Assembly: GCA_022605405.1 (NCBI GenBank)
Contig: JABYQQ010000013.1
Location: 930,001-994,000, forward strand
Reading direction: 5' to 3'
Length of the DNA stretch: 64,000 nucleotides
Origin: Earliella scabrosa
Taxonomy: Eukaryota > Basidiomycota > Agaricomycetes > Polyporales > Polyporaceae
This document shows positions 1 through 9,700 of this stretch, one piece after another. The notes below the pieces were generated by a model. The model was not told the origin of the DNA. It saw nothing but the letters and a program-made list of their open reading frames with translations, and ran no database searches. The translations under genes and the position numbers were made by a program. How positions within the stretch are numbered: position 1 is the first letter of the stretch; the number at the start of each line of letters is the position of its first letter.

Positions 1-797
1 ACCCTCGTCAGGAGCCAAGACCAACGTCCTAGCATGGAGCTCAACTCTGCAATTCGTTGATCCTGCAAGTTCCGTGCGTAGCAATCTCTTCTCACCGATG
101 TCGTGTCATCTCAGCATCTAGCAGGTGTCGGATTACACACGGTCTGCGCTGGCTCACAGCGGTGTCCATAGCGAATACCGACTCGGGGAGTCAGATCCGG
201 CTCTTGTGACGCGAGGTTACCGTCCCGCAGCTACGTGGTAGGTCGCATGGTCCTGCAGCAGAATAACAGAAATCTCTGTACCATAGCGATACTTGAGAAG
301 AAGTTATGTCTCCTTTCCATCTGATATGTTCCATAAGCACGTCGCCCTCCGCACCTATCATTGTCGACCAATAGCATGGTGAGTGGTAAACTTACTGTCT
401 GTTCCTCTGGTGCGCTCCAAACATAGAAGGGCAGATTCTGGATTGCATCTGTCGTGGCTGGTCCACAGCGCCCAATCTGGACGGGCGTCTGGCAGTGCCT
501 TCGACCGTTGGTTACCCCGGCACAACAACCGGGGCGAATGGCAGGTCAAAACGCGGGCGCCGTCGTGATGGTCGAATAGGAAGCCAGAGCCGCCCTCGGC
601 AGTCAAATTCTATCACCCACTCACCGCTTCCGATAGGACGAGAGGGCGAACACTGGCAAACCGCATGCTGCTGACGGCCACTGACAGTTGGCTCTGAAGG
701 ATCACAGTGTGGCTATAATGCGACCGTCTGCCCCTGCAGCTGCCCAAACGCCCCTGTCCCGCTGCGAGCGAAGCTGGGACCGCTTGTGATGGCGCCG
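1..797. other. intergenic, no gene seen
   Basis: Only short, unconvincing open frames occur here. I see no recognisable domain, RNA gene or repeat. The right end borders the first unit of a tandem duplication and probably holds distal promoter sequence for the first DUF6533 copy. Confidence 0.5.
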
Positions 798-947
798 GTC
801 TGCCAGGTGTTGGCCGTGTTCTGAACAACGAAGAGTAGTACGCCGCCACTGCGAAGGACTGTCAGCGCTCCCCTCCGGGGTGAGTATTCCCTTGCGTCGG
901 TCCATCTAACATGCCACAGCCCACGTCGAGCGCCGCGAGATGACTGG

Positions 948-954
948 TATATAA
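948..954 (+). promoter_or_regulatory. TATA box of DUF6533 copy 1
   Basis: TATATAA lies 78 bases before the chosen ATG at 1032. The surrounding sequence is conserved in the second copy (3787-3793). The spacing suits a transcription start between the box and the ATG. Confidence 0.55.
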
Positions 955-1031
955 GGCCATGGATGTCACCCCGAGTCGCTGTGCTTTTCTCCGGCCTTGA
1001 TGGTCCATCACTCTCCCTGGGTTCGTACGGC

Positions 1032-2632
1032 ATGTCGTCGATGGGTTCGGATGCCCACGGGTGGGCGGACGCAGTGGAAGCCGCAGAGTTGTATTCCGAA
1101 ATAGAGGCGCTCCCGGGCATTGTTGCCGGCATGTGAGCAGTATTTCTCTTGCACGGGAGGCGCTGTCTGCAGCAGACTCATGCTAGTTACAGTCGCACGG
1201 TGCAATTAGCTTTCGTCTCGGCTTTCGGTGCGTGCGTCTTCCCCAACCACGCGCGGTCAGGGCTAACATACACGGAATTGCTATAGTACTCCTACTTTAC
1301 GAGTATATGATCACCTTCGATCGCGAGGTCAACTACGCCTGGGGTCGCAAGATGACATGGGCAAAGGGACTCTTCTTTCTGAATCGATACCTCAGCCTGT
1401 TCCAAGTCTTGACGGGTCTTGTGAGCGTCTTTCTTCCCGCGTCGGAATTTGTATGTGTCCATATCTTCGCCCCACCCAATATGCTGAAACTCATTGTGGC
1501 GGCAGAGGTGAGTATGATGTAGATCAACAGACATAACCGACGTGCCAACGATCCCATAGCTGCTCCACTTTGCAACGGGTCATGCAGTCCTGTACGATTG
1601 CACTCTTCCTGGTCTGGGCGGGTAAGCCTTAGATCTCGAGACCTGGTTCGCAATACAACTGTACCAATCACTGCACCAACAGTCTTCTCTGGTTTACGGG
1701 TCTATGCGATCAGCGGTCACGGGATCTTCATCGCAGCGGTGGTGACTCTGCTCGCCTTGGTCCCAGCCGTGACGAACACAGTTCAGTATTTCTAGACTTG
1801 ACCGCTGCATTCATATTGATGCCCCTGCCGATAGCTACTAGATGTGTTGACCACACCCTACGCTACATCTTTCGAATTTTTCCCGGTTACAGGCTGCAGC
1901 ATGGTCATGGACCTGACATACTTGGATATACTCAGGTGATAGCGTGAATGCCTTCCAGATACAAGGCCAAAGACACTGACAACTATTGACCTCGTAGCCT
2001 CGGGCTGCTCACACGGATCACCCTGATATTGTCGGAGGCCCTCGTCATCGTAGCGACTGCCATTCACACCTGGGCAACGTACCGGCGGAAGACGCGACAG
2101 ACCCAGACTTTCGCCTGCCTGGTGCTGAGGGAAGGAGCACTATATTTCCTGTAAGTACGGTCAACGTGAATACAGGTAGCCTGGAGTCCTCATGCCCGGG
2201 ATACAGCGCCCAGTTGGTCCTGAACATTGTACAGATCATGTCCACCGTCTACTTTGAAATACCGCAGCTATCCGTCGTCTGCCTCTATCTGGGTTTGTAA
2301 GTGTCACCATCGTTCCAACACTCAACACGCTCGGCTATTGACGCGGTCATGACCCAGCCTACCGTCCATCCTCATCTCCCGCTTCTACCTAAATCTTGAC
2401 GATCTTCGCGAACACGAGTTGCATGTGCAGAGGAGTCGATCGTGTCGATGGAAGGTGCGATACACGCCATGAATATCTTGACAATTCACTGAGTTTCCTC
2501 CTATCACAGCCCCTACCTCCTGCTCCAGCGCGCAAATCCACAGTCAGTGGAGATCTCGACGACAATGACTGCAACCCCCACTATGTGCACGAAGTTCTTG
2601 CATACAACGAGAAGCTCGTCCATCCAGCATAG
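1032..2632 (+). pseudogene. DUF6533 membrane protein, copy 1, disrupted
   Basis: This is the first of two tandem genes for a basidiomycete multi-pass membrane protein with an N-terminal DUF6533 domain. The hallmark is visible as YEYMITFDREVNYAWGR followed by an LFFLNRYL segment. Later exons hold FSGLRVYAISG and a transmembrane stretch, and the C-terminus ends YNEKLVHPA. The function of the family is unknown. Compared with copy 2, the exon before the DUF6533 core has lost two bases near 1208 (AATTAGCTTTCG against AATTACTACTTTCG). This creates an in-frame TAG and shifts the frame. Moving the upstream acceptor to the nearby TTACAG opens this exon but leaves the next junction out of phase. It may thus be a pseudogene, or it may make a protein starting further downstream. 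A 9-base loss and a 9-base gain relative to copy 2, both in frame, lie around 2010-2090. Confidence 0.65.
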
Positions 2633-2775
2633 AGTGCCGTTGTGCTGGTTCACAGTTCCCCGTCCTTCCTTAGACTTACATTAATCTCAACTTGAAGTCG
2701 CTCATTGGTCGAGCTAGGTTCTCCACTGGGACAGATCCAAGTTGGATGATTCTGTATCGCTATCGCCTTCAACCT

Positions 2776-3632
2776 TGATGCCTCCCATCCCCCTTTAATG
2801 TTGCATATGCACGTCTCCATTGGTCCTGATATCACCATGAATGTATAGTAGTGGTGTGTGCTAGTAAATGGGCTTCCCTTGCCCTGCCACAGCTACCCGG
2901 CGGGTGCGTGTTCAGGCTGGCAGATCGAGTCCGAGAGCAGCTCGGGCACTGGCAGTAGATTCCATCTGTTGCGGGTATCTAAGCTGATATGGAACAGGTG
3001 CCACTTTTTGTTTTGTCTTCAACAGATCGTTGCCCCTACGATGAGCATCGTAAGGAGTCCTGAACGGCGGAAGGTCAACAGGTGGCATGTACTATTACTA
3101 CTAGAGCGACTCGCTCTGGCAGCTAGCGGACCCTGAAATTGCTACAAGAGCCTGCCAGAAGTACCGAATCAGGATGTGTCAAAACGATGGTACTCGCTAC
3201 GCTCTTTTCTGTCTGCAGCAGGTAACAATCCAGATGACAGTTCGATGACAATTGGATGGGGTAGCCTAAGCGCTCACTGACGCTGGTGCTCAGAATGCTG
3301 TGTAGCGGGAAAATTCGACCTTGCTTCAAGGTCCAACACGCCGAGCTGTACACATAGACACTTGCAGGCCGCTACGGCGACCTACAAGACGGTATGCATA
3401 ATACACACACGCTTCGGTAGGTCCGCGCAATCGTCTGCCTAGGAGACAACGAACACGTATGCACACCGGTCATTCACTACTATCCGTGTCGCCCGGCGGT
3501 GCCGGGCCCTAAGCGCGCTTTGTTCGCAATCATCTTCAGGTTTGCAACGAACGAGCTTCGCAGACTTTCTGTGAGCAACCCGTTGGTAGCGCTTGCAACT
3601 TCGCTGTCTGGGCGCAGTCAGTACTAGTGTTG
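2776..3632. other. spacer between tandem units
   Basis: This sequence between the two duplicated units has no counterpart elsewhere in the window. I find only short frames with no recognisable domain. Confidence 0.45.
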
Positions 3633-3786
3633 GCCGTGTTGGCCGAAGTCGAGCCAGGAAGGCTGTTCGAGTGTTCACCACGGGGAAGTGTTGTCAGCGC
3701 TCCCTTCCGGAGTAAGTACTACTTATTCCATCGCGTCCGTCCATCTAACATCCCACAGCCCACGTCGAGCGCCGCGAGATAACTGG

Positions 3787-3793
3787 TATATAA
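3787..3793 (+). promoter_or_regulatory. TATA box of DUF6533 copy 2
   Basis: TATATAA lies 84 bases before the ATG at 3871. An in-frame ATG at 3802 sits only 9 bases after the box, probably upstream of the transcription start. This favours 3871 as the start codon. Confidence 0.55.
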
Positions 3794-3870
3794 GGCCATG
3801 GATGGCACCCCGAGTCGCTGTGCTTCTCTACGGCCTTGACGGTCCATCGCTTTCCCTGGGTTCGTACGGC

Positions 3871-5487
3871 ATGGCGTCCTCGACGAATTCGGTTGCCCAC
3901 GGGTGGGCGGACGCAGTGGAAGTCGCAAAGGAGGAGTTGTATTCCGAAATAGAGGCCCTCCCGGCAAGTGTTGCCGGCATGTGAGCAGTAGTTCTCTTGC
4001 ACGAAAGGTGCTGTGTGCAGTGGACTCATGCTAGTTGCAGTCGCATGGTGCAATTACTACTTTCGTCTCGGCTTTCGGTGCGTGCGTCTTCCCCAACCAC
4101 CCGTAGTCAGAGTTCACGTACACGGAATTGCTGTAGTTCTCCTATTTTATCAGTACATGATTACCTTCGATCGTGAGGTCAACTACGCCTGGGGTCGCAA
4201 GATGACATGGGCAAAGGGACTGTTCTTCCTGAATCGATACCTCAACCTGTTCCATGTCTTGACAGGTTTCGTGAGCGTCTTTCTTCCCGCATCGGAGTTT
4301 GTACGTGTCCATCTCTTCGCCCTACCCGATATGCTGAAACTCATTGTCGCGGCAGAGGTGAGTATGATGTAGATCAACAGACATAACCGACGTGCCAACG
4401 ATCCCATAGCTGCTCCACTTTGCAACGGGTCATGCAGTCCTGTACAGTTGCACTCTTCGTGGTCTGGGCGGGTAAGCCTCAGCTCTCCTCTCAAGACCTG
4501 GTTCGGAATATAGTCGTACCAATGATTGCACCCACAGTGTTCTCTGGTTTACGGGTCTATGCGATCAGCGGTCAGAGGATCTTCATCGCAGCGGTGGTGA
4601 CTCTGCTCGCCTTGGTCCCAGCCCTGACGAACACGGTTGAGTATGTCTAGACTTGACCGCTGTAGTCATATTGATGCCCCTGCCGGCAGTTAATGGCCGT
4701 GTTGACTACATCCTACGCTACATCTTTCGAATTTTTCCCGGTTACAGGCTGCAGCATGGTCATGGACCTGACATACTTCGATATACTCAGGTGATAGCGT
4801 GAATGCCTTCCAGATACAAGGCCAAAGACACTGACGACCAATGTCTTCGTAGGCTCGGGCTGCTCACACGGATCGCATTAATCCTCACGATCGTGTCGGA
4901 GATCCTCGTCATCGTAGGGATTGCCATTAACACCTATCGGCGGAAAACGCGACAAACGCAGACTTTCACCCGCCTGGTGCTGAGGGAAGCAGCACTATAT
5001 TTCCTGTAAGTACGGTCAACGTGAATACAGTTTGCCTGAAGTCCTTATGCCCGGGATACAGCGCCCAGTTGGTCATGAACATTGTACAAATGATGTCCGA
5101 CGTCTACTTTGAGGTACCAGAGCTGTCCGTCGTCTGCCTCTATCTGGGCTTGTAAGTGTCACCATCGTTCCAACACCCAACAAGATCGGTTGCTGACGCG
5201 GTTATGACCCAGCCTACCGTCCATCCTCATTTCGCGTTTCTACTTCAACCTCGACGATCTCCGTGAACAGGAGCTGCACGTTCAGCGATGTCGTTCGTGT
5301 CGATGGAAGGTAAGCACTCTAAGGCGGCGTCGGGCCCGACCATGATTGAACGTTTCGTCCACGACAGCCCCTGCCCCCTTGCCCCGCGCGCGGATCCACC
5401 GTTGAGGACCCAGGAAAAGATGATTGCAACCCCCACTATGTGCACGAGGTCCTTGCTTACAACAAGAAGCTCTCGTATCCAGTCTAG
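3871..5487 (+). CDS. DUF6533 domain multi-pass membrane protein, copy 2
   Basis: This is a basidiomycete-type integral membrane protein of unknown function with an N-terminal DUF6533 domain. The reading runs MASSTNSV, then CNYYFRLGF, then FYQYMITFDREVNYAWGR and LFFLNRYL. A second core follows as VFSGLRVYAISG plus the hydrophobic AAVVTLLALVPALTN. After it come a helix (LLTRIALILTIVSEILVIVG), a basic loop RRKTRQTQTFTR, ALYFLAQLVMNI, and ISRFYFNLDDLR. The C-terminus reads CNPHYVHEVLAYNKKLSYPV. Several introns of about 40-90 bases separate the exons, with good GT..AG ends; the first (3980-4019, 40 bases) is short. The copy lacks a TW pair that copy 1 keeps before the TYRRK loop. It appears intact, but transcript data would be needed for the exact N-terminus. 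Confidence 0.75.
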
Positions 5488-5847
5488 AGCGACGTTGTAC
5501 TGGCTGGCCACAGAACCCCGTCATTCCTTCCCTTACACCCTCGTTAATCTCAAGTCGCTCGTTAACATAAGCACTCTCCACGGGTCTTTGGGTTCTTCTG
5601 TATCATTATCACCTTGTGTTTGTCATGTGTAAAGTCACTGCAGATAGATCAGTGTATGATAGTTGACATCATAGATCCAGGCTTGACCGTCAGTAATGGT
5701 ATCATACACACAATCAGATCGTACAGACGAATAGGTTGGCGCAGCAGGGACTTGTGATACAAACGAGCAGGTACAGCTTTGGCGAGATTGTATCAAGATG
5801 GGGAGCAGAGGGGAACGATACAGTTACAACCGGTAAGTAGCTCGAGC

Positions 5848-6981
5848 TCACTCCCAGTTCTCGAAGTTCACGGAGTATATCTTGTTGCAGGTGACTTTGT
5901 GGCGTGGCCAGTCCTTCTTCTGACATCCAACGCTGCGCCCAATGTGAGACTACGCAACATGCAGCGAGAGTATCCAATTGCCTCTCACCTGCAGTACCTA
6001 TGATCGTCGACAAATGAGAGGATCATCAGTATCTGGCAGTTTCGTCGACCAACGGCAAGGTACGCACCTCGTTAACTTGCAACCACTGCACTTCTTGAGT
6101 GCCGGGCCAAGATTCACGGTATCATCGCGCTCGCAGCACGCGCAGCTACCAGCCAGGGGATAAACGACGCCCGGCTGCTTCTCGGGAAGAGAGGCGTTGA
6201 ATGGGCCCAGTTGACCCATACTCGCCATGTTCATCATATTGTGGGCGCTACGGAGGCCATTCAGGACGTGCGGCTGATCCATGTCGCAGACGTAGTGGAT
6301 CTAAAGAGCAGTTAGCCATGGAGGCGGTGCATATGCATACATTACGCCAACGACACGCAGCGACGTACGTAGACGACGAGTCGCGGAGGATCGAGATGCT
6401 GCCAAGAGAGCGTCTGCACATGCGTCTCGCGCGACGGTGCACCTGAGTACGACAGGTCAGAGGATATTCGCGCATATATGACGCTAGGATGTCGCACTCA
6501 CCGCAGAACTCGCACATCCAGTTCTTGCAATGTTTCACGTCGCGGCACATGAACATCATCGCAAGCTGTATGCGCTCGGTATCGCGGTCCTTTGGCAGAT
6601 GGAAGCGCACCATGACGCGCCGCTCCTGCCTATCATATGCGTTCAGGCCAGTGCCGTCGCGTAGCATGACGTGGTTAGTTACCAGCCGTATCCTATCAGT
6701 TCGATGTTGAGCTTGTCCGCCTTCTCCCAGTCCTTCGGAGGAACAACACGGAAGCCCGAGCTTGAGGACGCCATGCCAAGTTTGTAGAAGGCAGCTAGTC
6801 CAACTAGCACAATAAATAACACGACGAGCAGAACGTTCGCCAGGATGTCGCGCAGGGCAATGGGACGAGGGAATGGTGGTTGTCGACAACGCGACTTTGT
6901 GCCACTCGCGAGTCGCGATCGACAGTGTCCAAGGATTCGGGAAGCGCCAAAGATCCAAGGCTCGTGAGACGATCTCCCCAC
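5848..6981 (-). CDS. MYND zinc-finger protein with N-terminal membrane segment
   Basis: The C-terminus, once spliced, is a complete MYND finger. It begins CACCERDD, continues LKKCSGCKLTRYC, then SVGCQKKDWPRHKVTCNK, and the protein ends NFENWE. MYND fingers usually bind short proline-containing peptides. Upstream exons contain VVPPKDWEKADKLNIELIGYG, then VMVRFHLPKDRDTER, and a second cysteine-rich stretch, CRDVKHCKNWMCEFCG. The first exon encodes a hydrophobic helix, ILANVLLVVLFIVLVGLAAF, just before MASSSSGFRVV. If translation starts at 6981, the protein is membrane anchored; if it starts at MASSSS, it is soluble. Similar proteins are common as uncharacterised families in Agaricomycetes. The splice that keeps the finger in frame uses acceptor GCAG just before the SVGC codons. 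The finger is well supported; the start is not. Confidence 0.7.
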
Positions 6982-7877
6982 TGGACAGCATAACTCAACG
7001 ACCGGTAAGTACCCCTCCCTGCATCGAATGAGCTCGTTGAGGTCTAGCTCTCCGGTTCGCCTCAGCTAATGGTACTAATGTTCAGCTGGATGCTAACGTT
7101 CCAGTCCAACTTGCAGGCTACCAATATTCATGCATCACACCAGCCGACCTTCAACCTTGTACTCAAAAGTTGAACGCATGATGCTCTATAGCTCAGACTG
7201 TCACTGGTGGCATGCCAGTGGAGCTGAGAGACTAGGCATAGAGTGCAGACAGGGCACTCAACTCTCCGACCATGCCGTTCCTTCTCTACCCACTTCTGGC
7301 AACAGATAGTGTTCCGGTGGTATACTGTATAATAATCATAATCTGACCGCAGACGACTTCCTGAGCCCGGTGATTATGTACACAAGACGAACAACACCAA
7401 CATTCAGGTGGGTTAGCAATAAGTCAGGTTGTATAATACCGACGGCAGAGGGATACGAGAACTCAGAGCAAGAAGGCACGAGCGCGGGTCAGCATGAGCA
7501 AAATGATTGCTGCGAACCAACGCGCTTTTACAGAGACACATCGAGGAGGCATACGTAACCGAGTCCAGAAGAGTACGAGAGGAATGAGACTAGAACAAAA
7601 CACAAGCTAGCAGCAGCGGGGGAGGGGGATTGGGAGCACTACAGTACAGTATACACCAAGTATTACGAGCTCGAGGTCGCGAAAGCAACGAAAACATCGA
7701 CATTATTGCGCGTGTATCCGCGAGAGTTGTCCTTCCCTCCGTTACACGATTCACGACTGTTACCACCATCGCGACAGAGACCGACAGACATCCTTCTTGC
7801 ATGGAGGGGTTCCAAACCGGAGGACAAGGCGTTCCAACCGTTCCGGTTTGGGGGGATCTTCATCCTCGTGCGCCCAT
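6982..7877. other. intergenic, with one hairpin
   Basis: About 900 bases lie between the start of the MYND gene and the stop of the next minus-strand gene. No domain-bearing frame is visible. The only structure I see is the interrupted inverted repeat at 7184-7243. Confidence 0.5.
7184..7243. repeat. three-step imperfect inverted repeat
   Basis: Three nested arm pairs can fold together: CTCTAT with ATAGAG, CTCAG with CTGAG, and CACTGG with CCAGTG. The loop is TGGCATG. Bulges of 2-9 bases separate the paired blocks. It lies in non-coding DNA; role unknown. Confidence 0.4.
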
Positions 7878-9381
7878 TTAGCGCCCCATGTTCACGTCGG
7901 CGTTGACTTGCTCCTGGAGCTCTTTAACGGCAGTCTGGACCATACCGAGGATACCCGATATGACTTGGAGGCGCTCCTGATAGTACTGCTGCCGGGTCTG
8001 CGCGGGGGCAGGGCCAGTGGGCACACGCGGAGCCCGCGAAGCAGATGCAGCGAGGGCTGCGAGAGAGAGCTGAGAGTTGGCAGCACCCGACGAGGCAGCG
8101 GCATTGCCGTTCTGCATGACTGGCTTCTTGGGAGCCGGCGGGCGCTGAACAGGTGCCGACGCAGAAGCGGAGGTGCCTGCGGCGGTGGACGCAGCGGCCG
8201 CAGGGCGAGTGGGACGTGTGGGACGTTTAGCAGCCTCAGTGCGTTTGGTGTCGTCCTCGGTGGCGGTGCGCTTGCGTTTCGGCGCACGCGCGCTCGCACT
8301 GTCGCCATTTGTGTCCGCATCTGTTGGGAATGTTACAGATGATGCGCGGACTGAACATCGAGAGGCGCACTTACTTGCGGGGGCTTTCCCCTTGGCCACT
8401 GCCGAGGTAGATTTGTCACGCGTAGGGCGGGTGGGAGGCGTGAGAACTTTGGAACAGCGGTGTCTCTTCAAGAAGCAAGAATCGCAGCGCTGGCGGCTGC
8501 TGTTCACGACGCAGGTGGGATTGTTGCGCATGATGCAGTTGGTGCAGCGATCATCGCCAGTGAAAGTGTGATTCTTGCGGACAAAGGTATCACGCGCCGC
8601 GCGGACGATGACAATGAGATATCGAACGCACCACTGAGTTGGGCGACGTCGCAGCCTTCTTCTGGTCCGTGTTCCGTTGCGGGGGCGCGCTGACCGTGCT
8701 TCGGGGCTCCGGGCTGGAAACTAGATTGGGGGACGAGGCGTGAGTAGAGCGTGGTGATGGGCGACAGCGCGAGGAACTGACGTGTGGTGTTGCCCGTTGT
8801 GCCTGGGGTGAGGCGTGAGGAGGTGGGTGAGGACGCACGGAGACGGGCGGATTGACGCTGCGCACCAACGGGACTGGGGCCCAAGCTGGGGCTCTTGGGA
8901 TGTTCGGAGCCGATAGCATCCTCATCAGAGTCCCGGTCCTCGTCGGGGGACGGCTCCCCAAACCCGTCTCTATCGTCGCCCTCATCGTCGAGGAAGAGGT
9001 CCGCGCGCCGCGCATCGAGGTACTTTGCGAGGGACTCTTGACGGTTGGGTCCGTGCAGGTAGGCGTCTATTTGCTTGAGGGGTGGGGGCAGCGCGGCCTT
9101 GTCGGCGGGGCCATAGCGGGTCAGCGCGCGAGCCTTGAGGGTGCGCGAGTGCTCAGCAAGAGGATGGGGGAGCAGAGGAGGCTACTCACAGCGAGCGAGA
9201 GGAGGGGCTGCTCCTCCTTCGCGCGGGACTCGGGTGGAAGCTGGAGCACGCGGGCGACCTCCTGGCGGATATGCCTGAGCAGGGCGTCCAAGGAGGGCGC
9301 TGCCTCGGGCTCGCGGGGGGGCTGGGGGACAATGGGCTGCCTGGGCGGAGGGGCAGCGGGCTGAGCGGGCGGGTTGGGCAT
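7878..9381 (-). CDS. uncharacterised protein with paired Cys motifs, possibly DNA-binding
   Basis: The protein begins MPNPPAQPAAPPPRQPIVP, followed by a helical stretch (LDALLRHIRQEVARVLQLPP). After an intron it reads LKARALTRYGPADKAALPPP and LAKYLDARRADLFLDDEGDD. A long Ser/Pro/Arg-rich region follows. Then comes a cysteine cluster: CTNCIMRNNPTC, a short spacer, and RCDSCFLKRHRCS, giving C-x2-C-x6-C and C-x2-C-x5-C. A basic region with PKRKR and an Ala/Pro-rich segment follow. The C-terminus has a predicted helix (YYQERLQVISGILGMVQ). The cysteine spacing resembles zinc-binding fungal transcription factors but does not match the canonical Zn2Cys6 pattern. DNA binding is therefore an inference. 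At least three introns are needed. It shares a divergent promoter with the sphingosine-kinase gene. Confidence 0.6.
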
Positions 9382-9420
9382 GGGTGCGAGATGGCGGAGC
9401 GTCGGTGGTGGGAGAGGGAG

Positions 9421-9440
9421 AGACGCGTCTGGCGCCAGAC
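9421..9440. promoter_or_regulatory. overlapping palindromes AGACGCGTCT and GTCTGGCGCCAGAC
   Basis: AGACGCGTCT (9421-9430) and GTCTGGCGCCAGAC (9427-9440) are both perfect palindromes and share four bases. The first contains ACGCGT, the core of the MluI cell-cycle box bound by MBF in yeasts. Its use here is not shown. Confidence 0.45.
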
Positions 9441-9508
9441 TGTCGCTGTTGGGCGCACGCCGACCGTGACCCCGCCCTGTGCGACCGTGACACGGCTTGC
9501 ACGTGTGC

Positions 9509-9523
9509 GTGACACGGTGTCAC
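9509..9523. promoter_or_regulatory. 15-base palindrome GTGACACGGTGTCAC
   Basis: The arms are 7 bases and perfect, around a single central base. It fits a dimeric DNA-binding protein site. Other GTGAC half sites are at 9466-9470, 9487-9491 and 9531-9535. Confidence 0.45.
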
Positions 9524-9700
9524 ACCCGACGTGACCTCACGGCAGCAGGAACGCCGGCGGGAGGGCGTCCGCGCAGACGAGGGTGCCCGGAACAGTCCCA
9601 ACGATGACCGCGCACTCTGGTCTGCTTCTCCGTGAGAGCGCCGTGTAGACCAACACCGCCCATCCTCGCCCAAGGCCCACAGCGTATCTTGTTCTGAGCC

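Larger units (their letters stand above)
798..2775 (+). repeat. tandem duplication unit 1
   Basis: This block aligns with 3633-5612 in the same orientation, offset by about 2.83 kb. Matching landmarks in order are a GTGTTGGCCGTGTT stretch, GTCAGCGCTCCC, a TATATAA box, all exons and introns of a DUF6533 gene, and about 140 bases past the stop codon. Similarity fades near 2770. The duplicated unit therefore carries gene and promoter together. Limits are approximate, judged by eye. Confidence 0.8.
3633..5612 (+). repeat. tandem duplication unit 2
   Basis: This is the direct repeat of 798-2775. One tract, 4349-4445, is identical to 1499-1595 and spans a complete intron. Flanking exons carry scattered substitutions. 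Boundaries are approximate. Confidence 0.8.
9382..9700. promoter_or_regulatory. divergent promoter with palindrome cluster
   Basis: These 319 bases separate two start codons facing away from each other. They contain overlapping palindromes at 9421-9440, a CACGTG E-box core at 9500-9505, a 15-base palindrome at 9509-9523, and five copies of GTGAC or its complement between 9466 and 9535. Coordinated control of both genes is an inference. Confidence 0.5.

Noticed and set aside
3802..3870. Earlier in-frame ATG for DUF6533 copy 2
   Set aside because: The ATG at 3802 lies only 9 bases after the TATA box, so it is probably not transcribed. The ATG at 3871 is preferred.
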